DNA of 11,435 nt from Acidobacteriota bacterium (GCA_022574065.1 JACZST010000036.1:1-11435); one strand, 5' to 3'; positions 1-7,423 are shown, counted from the first letter of the stretch. Program-made: numbers and translations. Notes: a model not told the origin generated them from the sequence alone.

Positions 1-1
1 C

Positions 2-1489
2 GTCGTATTGGCGACCGTGCCCCTCCTGTTCAAGAAGAACGGTCCCCGCACGGTCGCCCCGTCATGGATTCTCGGGTTCGCCATCGCCGCCTTCTGGGCC
101 ATGCCACTCGGACTGAGGGTATGGGGCGGCATGACCACCGATATGGGATGGGCCCCGGTGACCAACATCCTCGGCGACGCCAGTCCCGGGACCCCCCTGC
201 CCGGCGAGTTCATCCCGATCGCGGTGCTCGGCGGTGTCGGGATGATCTGGGCAATGTTGCGCCGTGACGACGTCGCAGCTCTGGTGTGGCTGACGCTGCT
301 TCCGCTTGCCGGCTACTTCCTCCTCCCCAGGCTCGGTGTGACCGTCCTGTACAACGCAAGGCTGCTGCCGTACTGGTACTTCGGGATGTTCCTATTTGCC
401 GGCATCGCCCTCGGCCTCGGGGCCACGGAAGTCGCCAGACGATCGGCGCTTCGAAGACCCGTTCTCATCGGCGGGACTGTGCTCGCAGGGCTGGTCCTGC
501 TGACGGCAACGATCGCCAACATCCACGACGTGCCCGGATGGGTCAAGTGGAATTTCGAGGGGTACGAAGGAAAGGCCACCTATCCCGAATACCAGGCCCT
601 GATGGGGCAGATCGACCGTCTCCCGCCGGGCCGGGTGATGTGGGAAGCAAACAACGAAATGAACAAGTACGGGACGCCGATGGCGCTGATGCTGACCGGG
701 TACTGGAGCGAGGAGCACCCGTCGATGGAGGGCTTGTTCTTCGAGTCATCCCTGACAACGCCGTTTCACTTCCTCAATGCATCGGAGGTCAGCGACCGCC
801 CATCCAACCCGGTACGTGGCCTGGAGTACAACGGCTTCGACATGGAGCGTGGGATCACCCACCTCGGCCTCTACGACGTTGCCTACTACGTGAGCTTCAC
901 CGAGCGTGGGGCGGACGCAGCTCGTGTAGCCGGTCTCGACGAAATGGCCGTTGCGCCCCCGTGGACGATCTTCGCCCTCCCTGATAGCGACCTCGTCGAC
1001 GTTGCCAGCTTCGAGCCGACCGTGTGGGGCGGCGGAGGTGATTTCCTTGAACCGGCCCTCGAGTGGTATGACGACGTCGCCAACCTCGACCGCTGGCTCG
1101 TTGAGACCGGACCGGCGGACTGGACGACGGTGGCCGCCGTCGAGGATCGGCTGGCCATCGACGCGCCGTACCAGACCACCGGTGTGGTGAGCAACGTCGT
1201 GCTCGAGGATCACCAAATCTCGTTCACCACCACTGCTGTCGGGGTGCCTCACCTGGTCAAGGTCTCGTATTTCCCCAATTGGCAGGCCGACGGGGCCGAC
1301 GGGCCGTATCGGGCCGCACCGTCACTGATGGTGGTAGTCCCAACTCAAGAAAACGTGGTCCTCGAGTTCCGCAACACGGCTGCCGAGAACATCGGTACGG
1401 CCGTGACCGTGTTCGCCCTTGTCGCGCTGGTGGCGTACGCCTACCTCCTGCGACGGGAACGGCGTGAACGGGAGAGGACCACGACGTGA
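2..1489 (+). CDS. Large integral membrane protein, 3' part (probable envelope-glycan glycosyltransferase-like protein)
   Basis: The reading frame is already open at the left edge (codons for V-V precede the TTG at 8), so the true start lies outside and about 495 C-terminal residues are visible. Counting from the TTG, hydrophobic segments lie near residues 18-40, 66-85, 88-108, 120-140 and 150-170. A long, probably extracytoplasmic domain follows (about 175-460), then a last membrane helix near 463-482 and an Arg-rich cytoplasmic tail. The C-terminal domain has the run VSYFPNWQADGADGPYR followed by a 'P-S-L-M-V-V-V-P' strand. I know this pattern from large actinobacterial and archaeal membrane proteins related to polyprenyl-phosphate-sugar glycosyltransferases and YfhO-like proteins. 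Its 4-nt overlap with a GtrA gene supports a role with lipid-linked sugars. The catalytic N-terminal part is not in view, so the enzymatic role is inferred. Confidence 0.6.
   Translation, partial: VVLATVPLLFKKNGPRTVAPSWILGFAIAAFWAMPLGLRVWGGMTTDMGWAPVTNILGDASPGTPLPGEFIPIAVLGGVGMIWAMLRRDDVAALVWLTLLPLAGYFLLPRLGVTVLYNARLLPYWYFGMFLFAGIALGLGATEVARRSALRRPVLIGGTVLAGLVLLTATIANIHDVPGWVKWNFEGYEGKATYPEYQALMGQIDRLPPGRVMWEANNEMNKYGTPMALMLTGYWSEEHPSMEGLFFESSLTTPFHFLNASEVSDRPSNPVRGLEYNGFDMERGITHLGLYDVAYYVSFTERGADAARVAGLDEMAVAPPWTIFALPDSDLVDVASFEPTVWGGGGDFLEPALEWYDDVANLDRWLVETGPADWTTVAAVEDRLAIDAPYQTTGVVSNVVLEDHQISFTTTAVGVPHLVKVSYFPNWQADGADGPYRAAPSLMVVVPTQENVVLEFRNTAAENIGTAVTVFALVALVAYAYLLRRERRERERTTT
1471..1477 (+). 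promoter_or_regulatory. Ribosome binding site of the gtrA-like gene
   Basis: GGAGAGG, 8 nt before the GTG at 1486 and inside the end of the preceding gene. It supports this non-ATG start. Confidence 0.6.
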
Positions 1490-1950
1490 AGCAGTACCTC
1501 GAGAGCTTTCTCAATCGGAAGTCTTTCAACCAGTTCATCAGGGTCGGCGTCATCGGAGTGGTGAACACCGTGGTGTCGTTTGCGCTGTTCAACCTGTTCC
1601 TGATCGGTTTCGACTGGACGTCGGTGTTGGCGGTTTCGGTTGCCTTCGCCATCACCACCTTCCTGTCCTACCTGCTCAACCGGATCTGGACCTTCGAGCT
1701 TGGCGGTGGCAAGGTCTCCGGGCGAGAGACGGTCCAGTTCTATCTCGTCAACGGGGCGGCCTGGGCGGGGACCGCCGGCATGATGTGGCTTGCCGAGACT
1801 CTGTTCGGACCACTGTCGTACCTGGCGGCCAACGGCGTCTACCTGTTCGCATCGGCGATCATCCTGTTGCCCAAGTTCGCCTCCTACCGCGACATCGTGT
1901 TCGGGAAGGCCCTTGCCGAGGAAACGGCTGCCGAAAGACAGCACCGATAG
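1486..1950 (+). CDS. GtrA family membrane protein
   Basis: A 154-residue protein with four predicted membrane helices (about residues 20-40, 44-64, 81-102 and 110-130). It has the family's features: an N-terminal 'FIRVGVIGVVNTVVSFALFN' region, a Ser-Tyr-Leu-Leu-Asn-Arg-x-Trp-Thr-Phe motif (residues 63-72), and a C-terminal 'KFASYRDIVF' box. GtrA-like proteins are small membrane proteins thought to flip or present polyprenyl-phosphate-linked sugars for cell-surface polysaccharide synthesis. The GTG start overlaps the stop of the upstream gene (GTGA). A GGAGAGG ribosome site at 1471-1477 sits 8 nt before it, so the two genes are probably translated together. The last codons and the stop lie inside the left arm of a long inverted repeat (1942-2084). 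The family assignment is strong; the sugar carried is unknown. Confidence 0.88.
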   Translation: MKQYLESFLNRKSFNQFIRVGVIGVVNTVVSFALFNLFLIGFDWTSVLAVSVAFAITTFLSYLLNRIWTFELGGGKVSGRETVQFYLVNGAAWAGTAGMMWLAETLFGPLSYLAANGVYLFASAIILLPKFASYRDIVFGKALAEETAAERQHR

Positions 1951-2084
1951 CTGACCGTCCTCTCGACAGGAGCGGAGCCATATTCCCCGCTCTTGCCGCT
2001 TCGCGGCGGGCCGCTGGGGCCACGCAAAATGGCCTCGCCTCTCACTTCCTATGCGTTGTCGAGACGACCGGTCACCTATCGGTG
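1942..2084. repeat. Long imperfect inverted repeat enclosing three hairpins
   Basis: The left arm 1942-1968 pairs with the right arm 2057-2084: CACCGATAG with CTATCGGTG, TGACCG with CGGTCA, TC with GA, and TCTCGACA with TGTCGAGA. That is 25 base pairs with two mismatches and one bulged base. The 88-nt interior holds three perfect small hairpins: GAGCGG/CCGCTC (1970-1975 with 1987-1992), GCCGC/GCGGC (1995-1999 with 2003-2007) and GGCCA/TGGCC (2018-2022 with 2030-2034). The fold would be cloverleaf-like. The left arm includes the gtrA stop codon, and the right arm ends 7 bp from the stop of the convergent glycosyltransferase gene. It could be a bidirectional terminator, a miniature inverted-repeat element or a structured RNA. 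No obvious target-site duplication and no clear U-tract are visible. Confidence 0.65.
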
Positions 2085-2091
2085 TGCGCTC

Positions 2092-2784
2092 TCACAGGTT
2101 TCGCCGGATGGCGATCACGCCGCGCAAGGTCCGCGGCACGCGGGTCACCAGGCTGGACCTCGTCTCCCGTTTCTCCTCGACTATCGCCGGCACCTCGACG
2201 ATCCGGTAGCCGGCTCGCTCTGCCCGCACCACCAGTTCGGTATCGAATAGATCATGGGTAGAGCTGCACTGCGGCGCAATGTCGGCGATGACTTGGCGCC
2301 GGATCGCCTTCATACCATGGGTGTCCGATACTCGTGACCCCAGTCCGTAGCGGAGGAGCTTGTTGAACGTCCAGGTGGCGAACCGACGGAACATGGATCG
2401 GCGGTCGTCGGCACCGGGCGCCCGCTTGGACGCGAGCACGATGTCGGCGCTATCGCCGAGATCGAGCACCACGTTGAGGAAGTCTCCCGAGAAGTAATCG
2501 ATGTCGAAGTTGACCGCCCAGTCGCCGTCGGTTGCCTCGAAGCCGTCACGCATCGCCGCCCCGTAGTCGGGTGTGGGCAATGAGATCACAGACAATCCGG
2601 GATGATTGGGGATGAGCGCCTGCGCCACCGCCGCACTTCCGTCCGTCGATCCGTTCTCTGCGATGAGCACTTCGATCGAGGCGGGCACGGTGGACAGCTC
2701 TGCGAAAAGCTCGGCAAGCGCACCGGGCATGTAGTCGGCCTCGTTGTGAACGGGGATCACGATGGAGAAGGCAGGGTTCGCCAT
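2092..2784 (-). CDS. Family 2 glycosyltransferase (polyprenyl-phosphate mannose synthase-like)
   Basis: A 230-residue GT-A fold enzyme. It begins with the nucleotide-sugar-binding strand FSIVIPVHNE (residues 6-15), then VLIAENGSTDGS (39-50), and a metal-binding DxD as D94-I-D96 in 'NFDIDYFSGDF'. A 'DTHGMKAIRR' segment and the acceptor-side 'DTELVVRAERAGYRIVEVP' box follow. This order matches DPM1-like transferases that put a sugar from a nucleotide donor on polyprenyl phosphate, or close relatives. No C-terminal membrane helices are present, so it is probably cytoplasmic or peripheral. The ATG at 2784 is well placed directly before the first beta strand. The gene converges on gtrA and diverges from phosphomannomutase, whose product is a precursor of GDP-mannose. 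That context makes a mannosyl donor reasonable but unproven. Confidence 0.85.
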   Translation of the reverse strand: MANPAFSIVIPVHNEADYMPGALAELFAELSTVPASIEVLIAENGSTDGSAAVAQALIPNHPGLSVISLPTPDYGAAMRDGFEATDGDWAVNFDIDYFSGDFLNVVLDLGDSADIVLASKRAPGADDRRSMFRRFATWTFNKLLRYGLGSRVSDTHGMKAIRRQVIADIAPQCSSTHDLFDTELVVRAERAGYRIVEVPAIVEEKRETRSSLVTRVPRTLRGVIAIRRNL

Positions 2785-2820
2785 GCCGCTGAGGGTAGGA
2801 GGAGCAACAGCGAAGGCTTA

Positions 2821-2841
2821 TTCGACTTGCGACTCGCGACC
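2821..2841 (+). repeat. Heptanucleotide repeat, three units (TTCGACT-TGCGACT-CGCGACC)
   Basis: Three consecutive 7-nt units of the pattern NNCGACY lie between divergent genes. The same units TTCGACT and TGCGACT recur in the intergenic hairpin at 6652-6676. The second unit supplies the TTGCGA that could act as a -35 box for the next gene. Confidence 0.6.
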
Positions 2842-2857
2842 GACAACTCCTTACACT
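2827..2857 (+). promoter_or_regulatory. Putative promoter of the phosphomannomutase operon
   Basis: TTGCGA (2827-2832) and TACACT (2852-2857) resemble actinobacterial -35 and -10 boxes, though the 19-nt spacer is long. The -10 box ends 8 nt before the ATG at 2866, and no Shine-Dalgarno sequence precedes that ATG. Transcription would therefore start at or next to the start codon, giving a leaderless mRNA. This is inference from spacing only. Confidence 0.45.
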
Positions 2858-2865
2858 CCGCGGAC

Positions 2866-4203
2866 ATGGATCTGGACCTCATCTTCAAGGCGTACGACGT
2901 ACGCGGTCTTGTCCCAGGACAGCTGGATGACGAGGCGGCACGGCGCATCGGGGTCGGGTTTGCCGAGTTCACCGGAGCTTCGACGATCGTGGTGGGGATC
3001 GACTGCCGCCGATCGTCTCCCCGTCTGTCGGAGGCGCTCATCGCCGGAATCACCGGCCGCGGCGTCGACGTGATCCACATTGGGTCGATAAGCACCGACG
3101 CCCTGTACTACGCCTGCGGATCGCTGGACCTGCCGGGCGTCGTGATCACGGCCTCGCACAACCCGCCGGAGTGGAACGGGATGAAGTTCTGCCTTGCCGG
3201 AGCTGCCCCGGTCGGCCAGGAGACCGGCCTTGGTGAGATCAAGGCAGTCGCGACCGATCCTCCGAAAGATTCGCGACCCCAGGGCAACGTCGAGCGGCGC
3301 GACCTGCTCGCCGGCTACGTAGATCACCTCTTCGGGATCGTGGATGCCGGGCGATTCTCAGAGCTTCGTGTGGCTGCCGACGGCGGCAACGGGATGGTCG
3401 GCATCGCGCTGCCCTCGGTGTTCGAGCGGATCCCGTCCCATCTCGATGGTCTGTATCTCGATCCGGACGGAACGTTCCCCAACCACCCCGCCGATCCGCT
3501 TCAGGAGGAGAACCTGGCCGACCTGCTGGCGCTCATGGAGCGGTCACCTGCCGATCTCGGCGTCGCCTTCGACGGTGACGCCGATCGTGCGTTCTTCATC
3601 GACGACCAACTGGTCCCGCTGTCTGGGAGCGCGACGACGGCGATCATCGCTGACTGGTTCCTGAGCAACCATGCGGGAGCCACCGTCGTGCACAACCTCA
3701 TCACCTCCAAAGCGGTCCCGGAAACGATCATTGCCGCCGGTGGGACACCGGTCCGCACCAGGGTCGGGCACTCCTTCATCAAGCAGGTGATGAAGGACAC
3801 CGGCGCCGTGTTCGGTGGCGAGCACTCGGGGCATTATTACTTTGCCGACAACTACGGGGCCGATTCCGGAACCCTGGCCATGCTGGTGCTGATGCAGGTG
3901 CTCTCGGAAGCGGGACGCCCGTTGTCGGAGCTCCGATCGGTGTACGAGCCGTACGCCGCCTCCGGGGAGATCAACTACGACATTGTCGACCAGGGTCGAG
4001 CGATGCGAGCCGCGGAGTCGGCGTTCCCTGCGGGTGAGGCCGACCACCTCGATGGGTTGACCATCGACCTTGGCGATAGGTGGTTCAATCTGCGACCATC
4101 GAACACGGAGCCAAAGCTGCGCCTCAACGCCGAGGCGCCCGACGCCGCGGCCGTCGACGAACTGGTCGCAACGGTGGCGGCGGTGATCATGGAGGAAACA
4201 TGA
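2866..4203 (+). CDS. manB: Phosphomannomutase / phosphoglucomutase
   Basis: A 445-residue member of the alpha-D-phosphohexomutase family, which interconverts hexose-6-phosphate and hexose-1-phosphate through a phosphoserine. All four signature loops are present: the catalytic ITASHNPPEWNG with phosphoserine S97, the Mg-binding DGDADR (residues 236-241), the sugar-binding GGEHSGHYY (E319, H320, S321) and the phosphate-binding RPSNTEPKLR (from R410). The length is normal for bacterial PMM/PGM. The frame extends upstream to 2602, but that extension lies opposite the glycosyltransferase gene. MDLDLIFKAYDVRG at 2866 is the usual family N-terminus. It heads a tightly overlapping operon with an isomerase that makes its substrate, as in mycobacteria, where a PMM gene adjoins the SIS isomerase. 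Mannose versus glucose preference cannot be told from sequence alone. Confidence 0.93.
   Translation: MDLDLIFKAYDVRGLVPGQLDDEAARRIGVGFAEFTGASTIVVGIDCRRSSPRLSEALIAGITGRGVDVIHIGSISTDALYYACGSLDLPGVVITASHNPPEWNGMKFCLAGAAPVGQETGLGEIKAVATDPPKDSRPQGNVERRDLLAGYVDHLFGIVDAGRFSELRVAADGGNGMVGIALPSVFERIPSHLDGLYLDPDGTFPNHPADPLQEENLADLLALMERSPADLGVAFDGDADRAFFIDDQLVPLSGSATTAIIADWFLSNHAGATVVHNLITSKAVPETIIAAGGTPVRTRVGHSFIKQVMKDTGAVFGGEHSGHYYFADNYGADSGTLAMLVLMQVLSEAGRPLSELRSVYEPYAASGEINYDIVDQGRAMRAAESAFPAGEADHLDGLTIDLGDRWFNLRPSNTEPKLRLNAEAPDAAAVDELVATVAAVIMEET
4191..4197 (+). promoter_or_regulatory. Ribosome binding site of the Trm112-like gene
   Basis: GGAGGAA lies just before the ATG at 4200, inside the last codons of the phosphomannomutase gene. 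It fixes the start of a gene short enough to be missed. Confidence 0.7.
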
Positions 4204-4379
4204 CCGACCACCTGGTGGACCCGGCGCTGCTGGCGATCATGCAGTGCCCGGTCGATGCCGGGACGCTGAGCGAGCAGCGGGAACCCGACGTCCTGGTGTG
4301 CGCAGACTGCGGCCGGCGGTACCCGGTGCGCGATGGGATTCCCGTCATGCTCGTCGACGAGGCGCTGCCACCATCGTGA
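4200..4379 (+). CDS. Trm112 / UPF0434 family small zinc-ribbon-like protein
   Basis: A 59-residue protein matching the Trm112-like (UPF0434, YcaR-type) pattern: 'LLAIMQCPVDAGTL', then 'VLVCADCGRRYPVRDGIPVMLVDEA'. In archaea and eukaryotes Trm112 activates several methyltransferases; the bacterial role is less clear. Cysteines are C16, C34 and C37. The second cysteine of the first knuckle is replaced (C-P-V-D), so a four-Cys zinc site is not complete. The ATG overlaps the upstream stop (ATGA), and the stop overlaps the next start (GTGA). Its place between sugar-phosphate enzymes and just upstream of adenosylhomocysteinase makes a link to SAM-dependent methylation possible but unproven. The family assignment is firm. 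Confidence 0.88.
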   Translation: MTDHLVDPALLAIMQCPVDAGTLSEQREPDVLVCADCGRRYPVRDGIPVMLVDEALPPS

Positions 4380-5365
4380 CATCGATGATGGATCACGTGG
4401 TCGAGCTGCCCGCGCAGCTGCGGTGGGGAATCGACCTCGGCGTGACAGGTCAGGCCACCGATCGCCCCGTCGTGCTCCTCGGGATGGGGGGCTCGGCGAT
4501 GGCGGCGACGGTGGCGGGTCTGGCCACCACCGGCTCCGCCCCCATCATCGTGCACCGCAGCTACGGGTTGCCTGGTTGGGCAGAGGAAGCAGCCGCAGTC
4601 GTCGTTGCCGTCTCCTACAGCGGAAACACCGAGGAGGTGCTCTCGGGCGTGGATGCCGCGCTATCGGCCCATCTCGACGTCTCGATCGTCGCCTCCGGAG
4701 GCCGACTGGCGGAGATCGCGAGCGAACGCAGCATCCCGATCGTCCCTGTGCCCGCGGGGCTCCAGCCTCGTGCCGGCGTTGGTTACCAGACGGCGGCGGT
4801 TGCCAGGGTGCTGGAAGCTTTCGGGTCGATCGCCGATGCGATCGGCCAGCTCGCCGAAGCTGCCGACGTGGTTGATGGGTTGCTCGGGAACGGAGACGGT
4901 CCCGCAATCGAGCAGGGAACAACGGTCGCCAAGGGCCTCGACAACAGAACGACGATCATCTACGGCGGCTATGGGGTGGGCTCGACCGCCGCCTACCGAT
5001 GGAAGACACAGCTCAACGAGAACGCCAAGGTCCCCGCCTATGTCGGTGTCGTGCCCGAGATGAACCACAATGAGCTGGAGGGTTGGCGCGGTCCAGCCGC
5101 GGCGCGATTCGCCATCGTGTACCTGACCGACGAGCACGACCACCCACGGATCTTGCGCCGAATGGAGCTGAGCGCAGCCACAATCCCCGTTGCCGCGACG
5201 GCGACGGTTGCTTCGTCTGGGGCCGGGCCGATCGCCCGTTTCTTCAGCCTCGCAGTGGTGGGGGACGTGGCTTCGGTGGCGGTGGCGGAGAACGCGGGAA
5301 CGGATCCGATGCCGGTCGATATCCTCGAAGGTTTCAAGACAACGCTCAGGAAGGAAAACCATTGA
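4376..5365 (+). CDS. Bifunctional phosphoglucose/phosphomannose isomerase (SIS domains)
   Basis: A 329-residue protein with two sugar isomerase (SIS) domains, of the archaeal/actinobacterial type that interconverts fructose-6-P with glucose-6-P and mannose-6-P. Diagnostic stretches are GMGGSAMA (residues 36-43), the phosphate-binding SYSGNTEE (80-87) and MNHNELEGW (229-237), whose Glu is part of the family's catalytic site. A C-terminal '[11 protein letters not shown]' helix follows. The GTG at 4376 overlaps the upstream stop and gives a normal-length protein; ATG at 4385 or 4388 is an alternative that would shorten it by only 3-4 residues. Its product mannose-6-P is the substrate of the PMM two genes upstream, so the two make a short route from central metabolism to mannose-1-P. 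The same pairing exists in mycobacteria (the gene next to manB). Confidence 0.88.
   Translation: MTSMMDHVVELPAQLRWGIDLGVTGQATDRPVVLLGMGGSAMAATVAGLATTGSAPIIVHRSYGLPGWAEEAAAVVVAVSYSGNTEEVLSGVDAALSAHLDVSIVASGGRLAEIASERSIPIVPVPAGLQPRAGVGYQTAAVARVLEAFGSIADAIGQLAEAADVVDGLLGNGDGPAIEQGTTVAKGLDNRTTIIYGGYGVGSTAAYRWKTQLNENAKVPAYVGVVPEMNHNELEGWRGPAAARFAIVYLTDEHDHPRILRRMELSAATIPVAATATVASSGAGPIARFFSLAVVGDVASVAVAENAGTDPMPVDILEGFKTTLRKENH
5348..5355 (+). promoter_or_regulatory. Ribosome binding site deciding the TTG start of ahcY
   Basis: AGGAAGGA is 6 nt before TTG 5362. The TTG overlaps the upstream stop as TTGA, and the encoded (M)[13 protein letters not shown] is the expected adenosylhomocysteinase N-terminus, so the rare start codon is credible. 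Confidence 0.75.
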
Positions 5366-6609
5366 ACTACGACATCGCCGATCAGGCCCTTGCCGAGGAT
5401 GGGGAGCTGAGGATCGCCTGGGCGGCCCGACGCATGCCCGTGCTCGGGCAAATCAAGGATCGCTTCGAGAAGGAACGCCCGCTCGACGGCATTCGGATAG
5501 CCGCCTGCATGCACGTCACCACCGAAACCGCCACCCTGATGCGAACACTTCGTGCCGGCGGAGCCTCCGTTGTGTTGAGCGCATCCAATCCGTTGTCCAC
5601 CCAGGATGATGTCGCCGCCGCTCTCGTCGTAGACGAAATCCCCGTCTTTGCGATCCGCGGCGAAGATTCCGACACGTTCTACGAGCATATCGATGCGATC
5701 CTCGACACCGAGCCACACATCGTGTTCGACGACGGTGCCGACACCACGACGGTCCTCCACCAGGCACGCAAGGATCAGCCCATCCTCGGGGGCCTCGAGG
5801 AGACAACGACCGGGGTCATGCGGTTGCGGGCGATGGCTGCGGACGGCGTGCTGCGCTATCCGGTTGTGGCGGTGAACGACTCCGACACCAAGCACCTTTT
5901 CGACAATCGTCATGGGACCGGCCAGTCGGCTCTCGACGGCATTCTTCGCGCCACCAACATCCTCTTTGCCGGCAAGACGGTCGTGGTCGCCGGCTTCGGC
6001 GACTGCGGATGGGGGATCGCCAAGCGGGCTGATGGCCTCGGCGGCAACGTGGTCGTGATCGAGGTCGACCCGATCCGGGCTCTGTCGGCCGCCATGGAGG
6101 GGTACAGGGTGTTGACGGCCGCCGAGGCGGCCCCGATCGGGGACGTGTTCCTCACCGCCACCGGCGATATCCACATCCTTCGAGCAGAGCACTTCAAGGT
6201 GATGAAGGACGGGGTGATCCTGGCGAATGCGGGCCATTTCGATGTCGAGATCGACCTCGATGCGCTCGGCGAGCTCGCCGTCGCCAAACGCCACCTGCGC
6301 AACAACCTCGATGAGTACGAGCTCGCCGACGGCCGTCGCATTGTGATTGTCGCCGAGGGGCGCTTGGTGAACCTCGGCGCCGCCGAGGGACATCCCGCCG
6401 ATGTCATGGATATGTCGTTTGCGGATCAGGCGCTCGCTGCCGAGTGGCTGGTCAACGAAGGCGACGATTTGTCCCCCGACGTGCACATCCTGCCGCGGGA
6501 GATCGACCAAGAGGTGGCGCGGTTGAAGCTCGAATCAATGGGGGCCACTCTGGAGACCCTCACCTCCGAGCAGGAGCGTTACCTGTCGTCCTGGGAAACA
6601 GGAACGTAG
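5362..6609 (+). CDS. ahcY: Adenosylhomocysteinase (S-adenosyl-L-homocysteine hydrolase)
   Basis: A 415-residue cytoplasmic NAD-dependent enzyme that splits S-adenosylhomocysteine into adenosine and homocysteine, removing the inhibitor left by SAM-dependent methyltransferases. Visible landmarks are [10 protein letters not shown] in the substrate domain, GLEETTTGV, and [12 protein letters not shown] with catalytic K177, D181 and N182. The NAD-binding GFGDCGWG (211-218) and [11 protein letters not shown] complete the core. It is the short form: '[10 protein letters not shown]' and the ending '[13 protein letters not shown]' match the archaeal/Thermotoga-like type, not the longer form with a C-terminal PxHYRY tail. 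Translation starts at TTG, overlapping the isomerase stop. It is last in the operon and is followed by a hairpin of heptamer repeats, probably where transcription ends. Confidence 0.95.
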   Translation: MNYDIADQALAEDGELRIAWAARRMPVLGQIKDRFEKERPLDGIRIAACMHVTTETATLMRTLRAGGASVVLSASNPLSTQDDVAAALVVDEIPVFAIRGEDSDTFYEHIDAILDTEPHIVFDDGADTTTVLHQARKDQPILGGLEETTTGVMRLRAMAADGVLRYPVVAVNDSDTKHLFDNRHGTGQSALDGILRATNILFAGKTVVVAGFGDCGWGIAKRADGLGGNVVVIEVDPIRALSAAMEGYRVLTAAEAAPIGDVFLTATGDIHILRAEHFKVMKDGVILANAGHFDVEIDLDALGELAVAKRHLRNNLDEYELADGRRIVIVAEGRLVNLGAAEGHPADVMDMSFADQALAAEWLVNEGDDLSPDVHILPREIDQEVARLKLESMGATLETLTSEQERYLSSWETGT

Positions 6610-6613
6610 AGAG

Positions 6614-6676
6614 AGTCACAAGTCACAAGTCGCAAGTCCCAAGCAAGATCCGACCTGCGACTTGCGACTTTCGACT
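6614..6676. repeat. Inverted heptanucleotide repeats forming a long hairpin between convergent genes
   Basis: The left arm is a tandem array of 7-nt units, AGTCACA-AGTCACA-AGTCGCA-AGTCCCA (6614-6641). The right arm has the reverse complement pattern, ending TGCGACT-TGCGACT-TTCGACT (6656-6676). Pairing 6614-6638 with 6652-6676 gives 21 of 25 matches around a 13-nt loop. It fills almost the whole gap between the ahcY stop (6609) and the RDD stop (6681). It could stop transcription from both sides, although no clean U-tract is seen. Related heptads occur at 2821-2841. Confidence 0.75.
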
Positions 6677-6680
6677 CTGC

Positions 6681-7403
6681 TCATCCCGATCTTGCTTTGG
6701 CTACTACTACGACCTCGATCAGTCGCTCGTCATCCAAATCGGCGATGGGTCCCGCCAGGGCCGGTCGTAGGGCTGCAGCCACCGTGCGTGCGAGTTCGAT
6801 GCGAGAGCCCTGGCTCATCGAGTCGCGGCGGTCCAGGAACCTTCGGGCGAGCACGAGCCGCTCTGCGGAAACTCCGGTCACGTCCAGCCCTGCCGGGATC
6901 GAGACTCGAGGAAGCGGCGTGGTGCCTGTTTCGACCGAGGTGCGCTCCCGAACCACCAGTGTCGACGCCGCTAGGTCGCCGATGCGCTGGTTCCGTTTGG
7001 TGACTCCGATGGAGACGATCCCGACCGCGTACAGCGACGGCAGAAAATCGATGAGGCGCAACACGTTGCGAACGGCCGATGCGGTAAAACCGATCGAGGC
7101 TCCAGAGCTCATCGTGACTCTGAGGCCCATGGCACGCTTACCGGGTGTGCGACCGGCCCACAGAACCTCGAATGCAATGTCGTAGAAAAAGAAGGCGGAG
7201 AGGACGTAGACGGCGATGAGGCCGAGAACGATCGTGCCATCGAGGCCCATCACTGCGACGAGGACGGCGAGTGCAATGAAACCCGTCAGCTTGATCAGCC
7301 CGTCGAGCATCCAGGCCAACATCCTGGATCCGATGCCGGCCAGCCTGAGATCGAGAGTCACACCCTCCGGCGTTTCGATTCGTGCCCGTTCTTCGAAATG
7401 CAT
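6681..7403 (-). CDS. RDD family membrane protein
   Basis: A 240-residue protein. The frame is open further upstream, but the ATG at 7403 gives the normal beginning (MHFEERARIETPEGVTLDL), and GAGGG 8-9 nt before it is a fair ribosome site. The RDD hallmark is present as RLAGIGSRMLAWMLDGLI (Arg and Asp in the first helix), followed by a second helix pair around residues 35-85. The 'AGRTPGKRAMGLRV' loop and a third membrane segment near 'VRNVLRLIDFLPSLYAVGIVSI' follow. The last ~60 residues are soluble and charged. RDD proteins are poorly understood; some are linked to ion or solute transport. Its divergent partner is a SpoIIM-like protein, and DUF58 and MoxR genes follow, a neighbourhood also found in mycobacteria. 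Promoters for this gene and its divergent partner must overlap. Confidence 0.85.
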   Translation of the reverse strand: MHFEERARIETPEGVTLDLRLAGIGSRMLAWMLDGLIKLTGFIALAVLVAVMGLDGTIVLGLIAVYVLSAFFFYDIAFEVLWAGRTPGKRAMGLRVTMSSGASIGFTASAVRNVLRLIDFLPSLYAVGIVSIGVTKRNQRIGDLAASTLVVRERTSVETGTTPLPRVSIPAGLDVTGVSAERLVLARRFLDRRDSMSQGSRIELARTVAAALRPALAGPIADLDDERLIEVVVVAKARSG

Positions 7404-7423
7404 CGGCTCTACCCTCGCACACG

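Noticed and set aside
1942..2084. tRNA gene suggested by the cloverleaf-like fold
   Set aside because: The outer stem is far too long, and no T-arm consensus, anticodon arrangement or CCA end is present.
1419..2261. 280-codon plus-strand frame across gtrA and the inverted repeat
   Set aside because: It has no recognisable domain, is out of frame with gtrA, and runs through the intergenic repeat and into the antisense of the glycosyltransferase.
2602..2865. Upstream extension of the phosphomannomutase frame (88 extra codons)
   Set aside because: It lies opposite the well-supported glycosyltransferase gene and adds residues unlike the family. The expected N-terminus starts at 2866.
5038..6510. 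Long 490-codon frame on the minus strand opposite ahcY and the isomerase
   Set aside because: It is the antisense frame typical of GC-rich DNA. The plus-strand proteins there have full catalytic motifs.
6614..6676. CRISPR-like array
   Set aside because: The units are 7 nt with no spacers and the second half is inverted, so this is a hairpin of short repeats.
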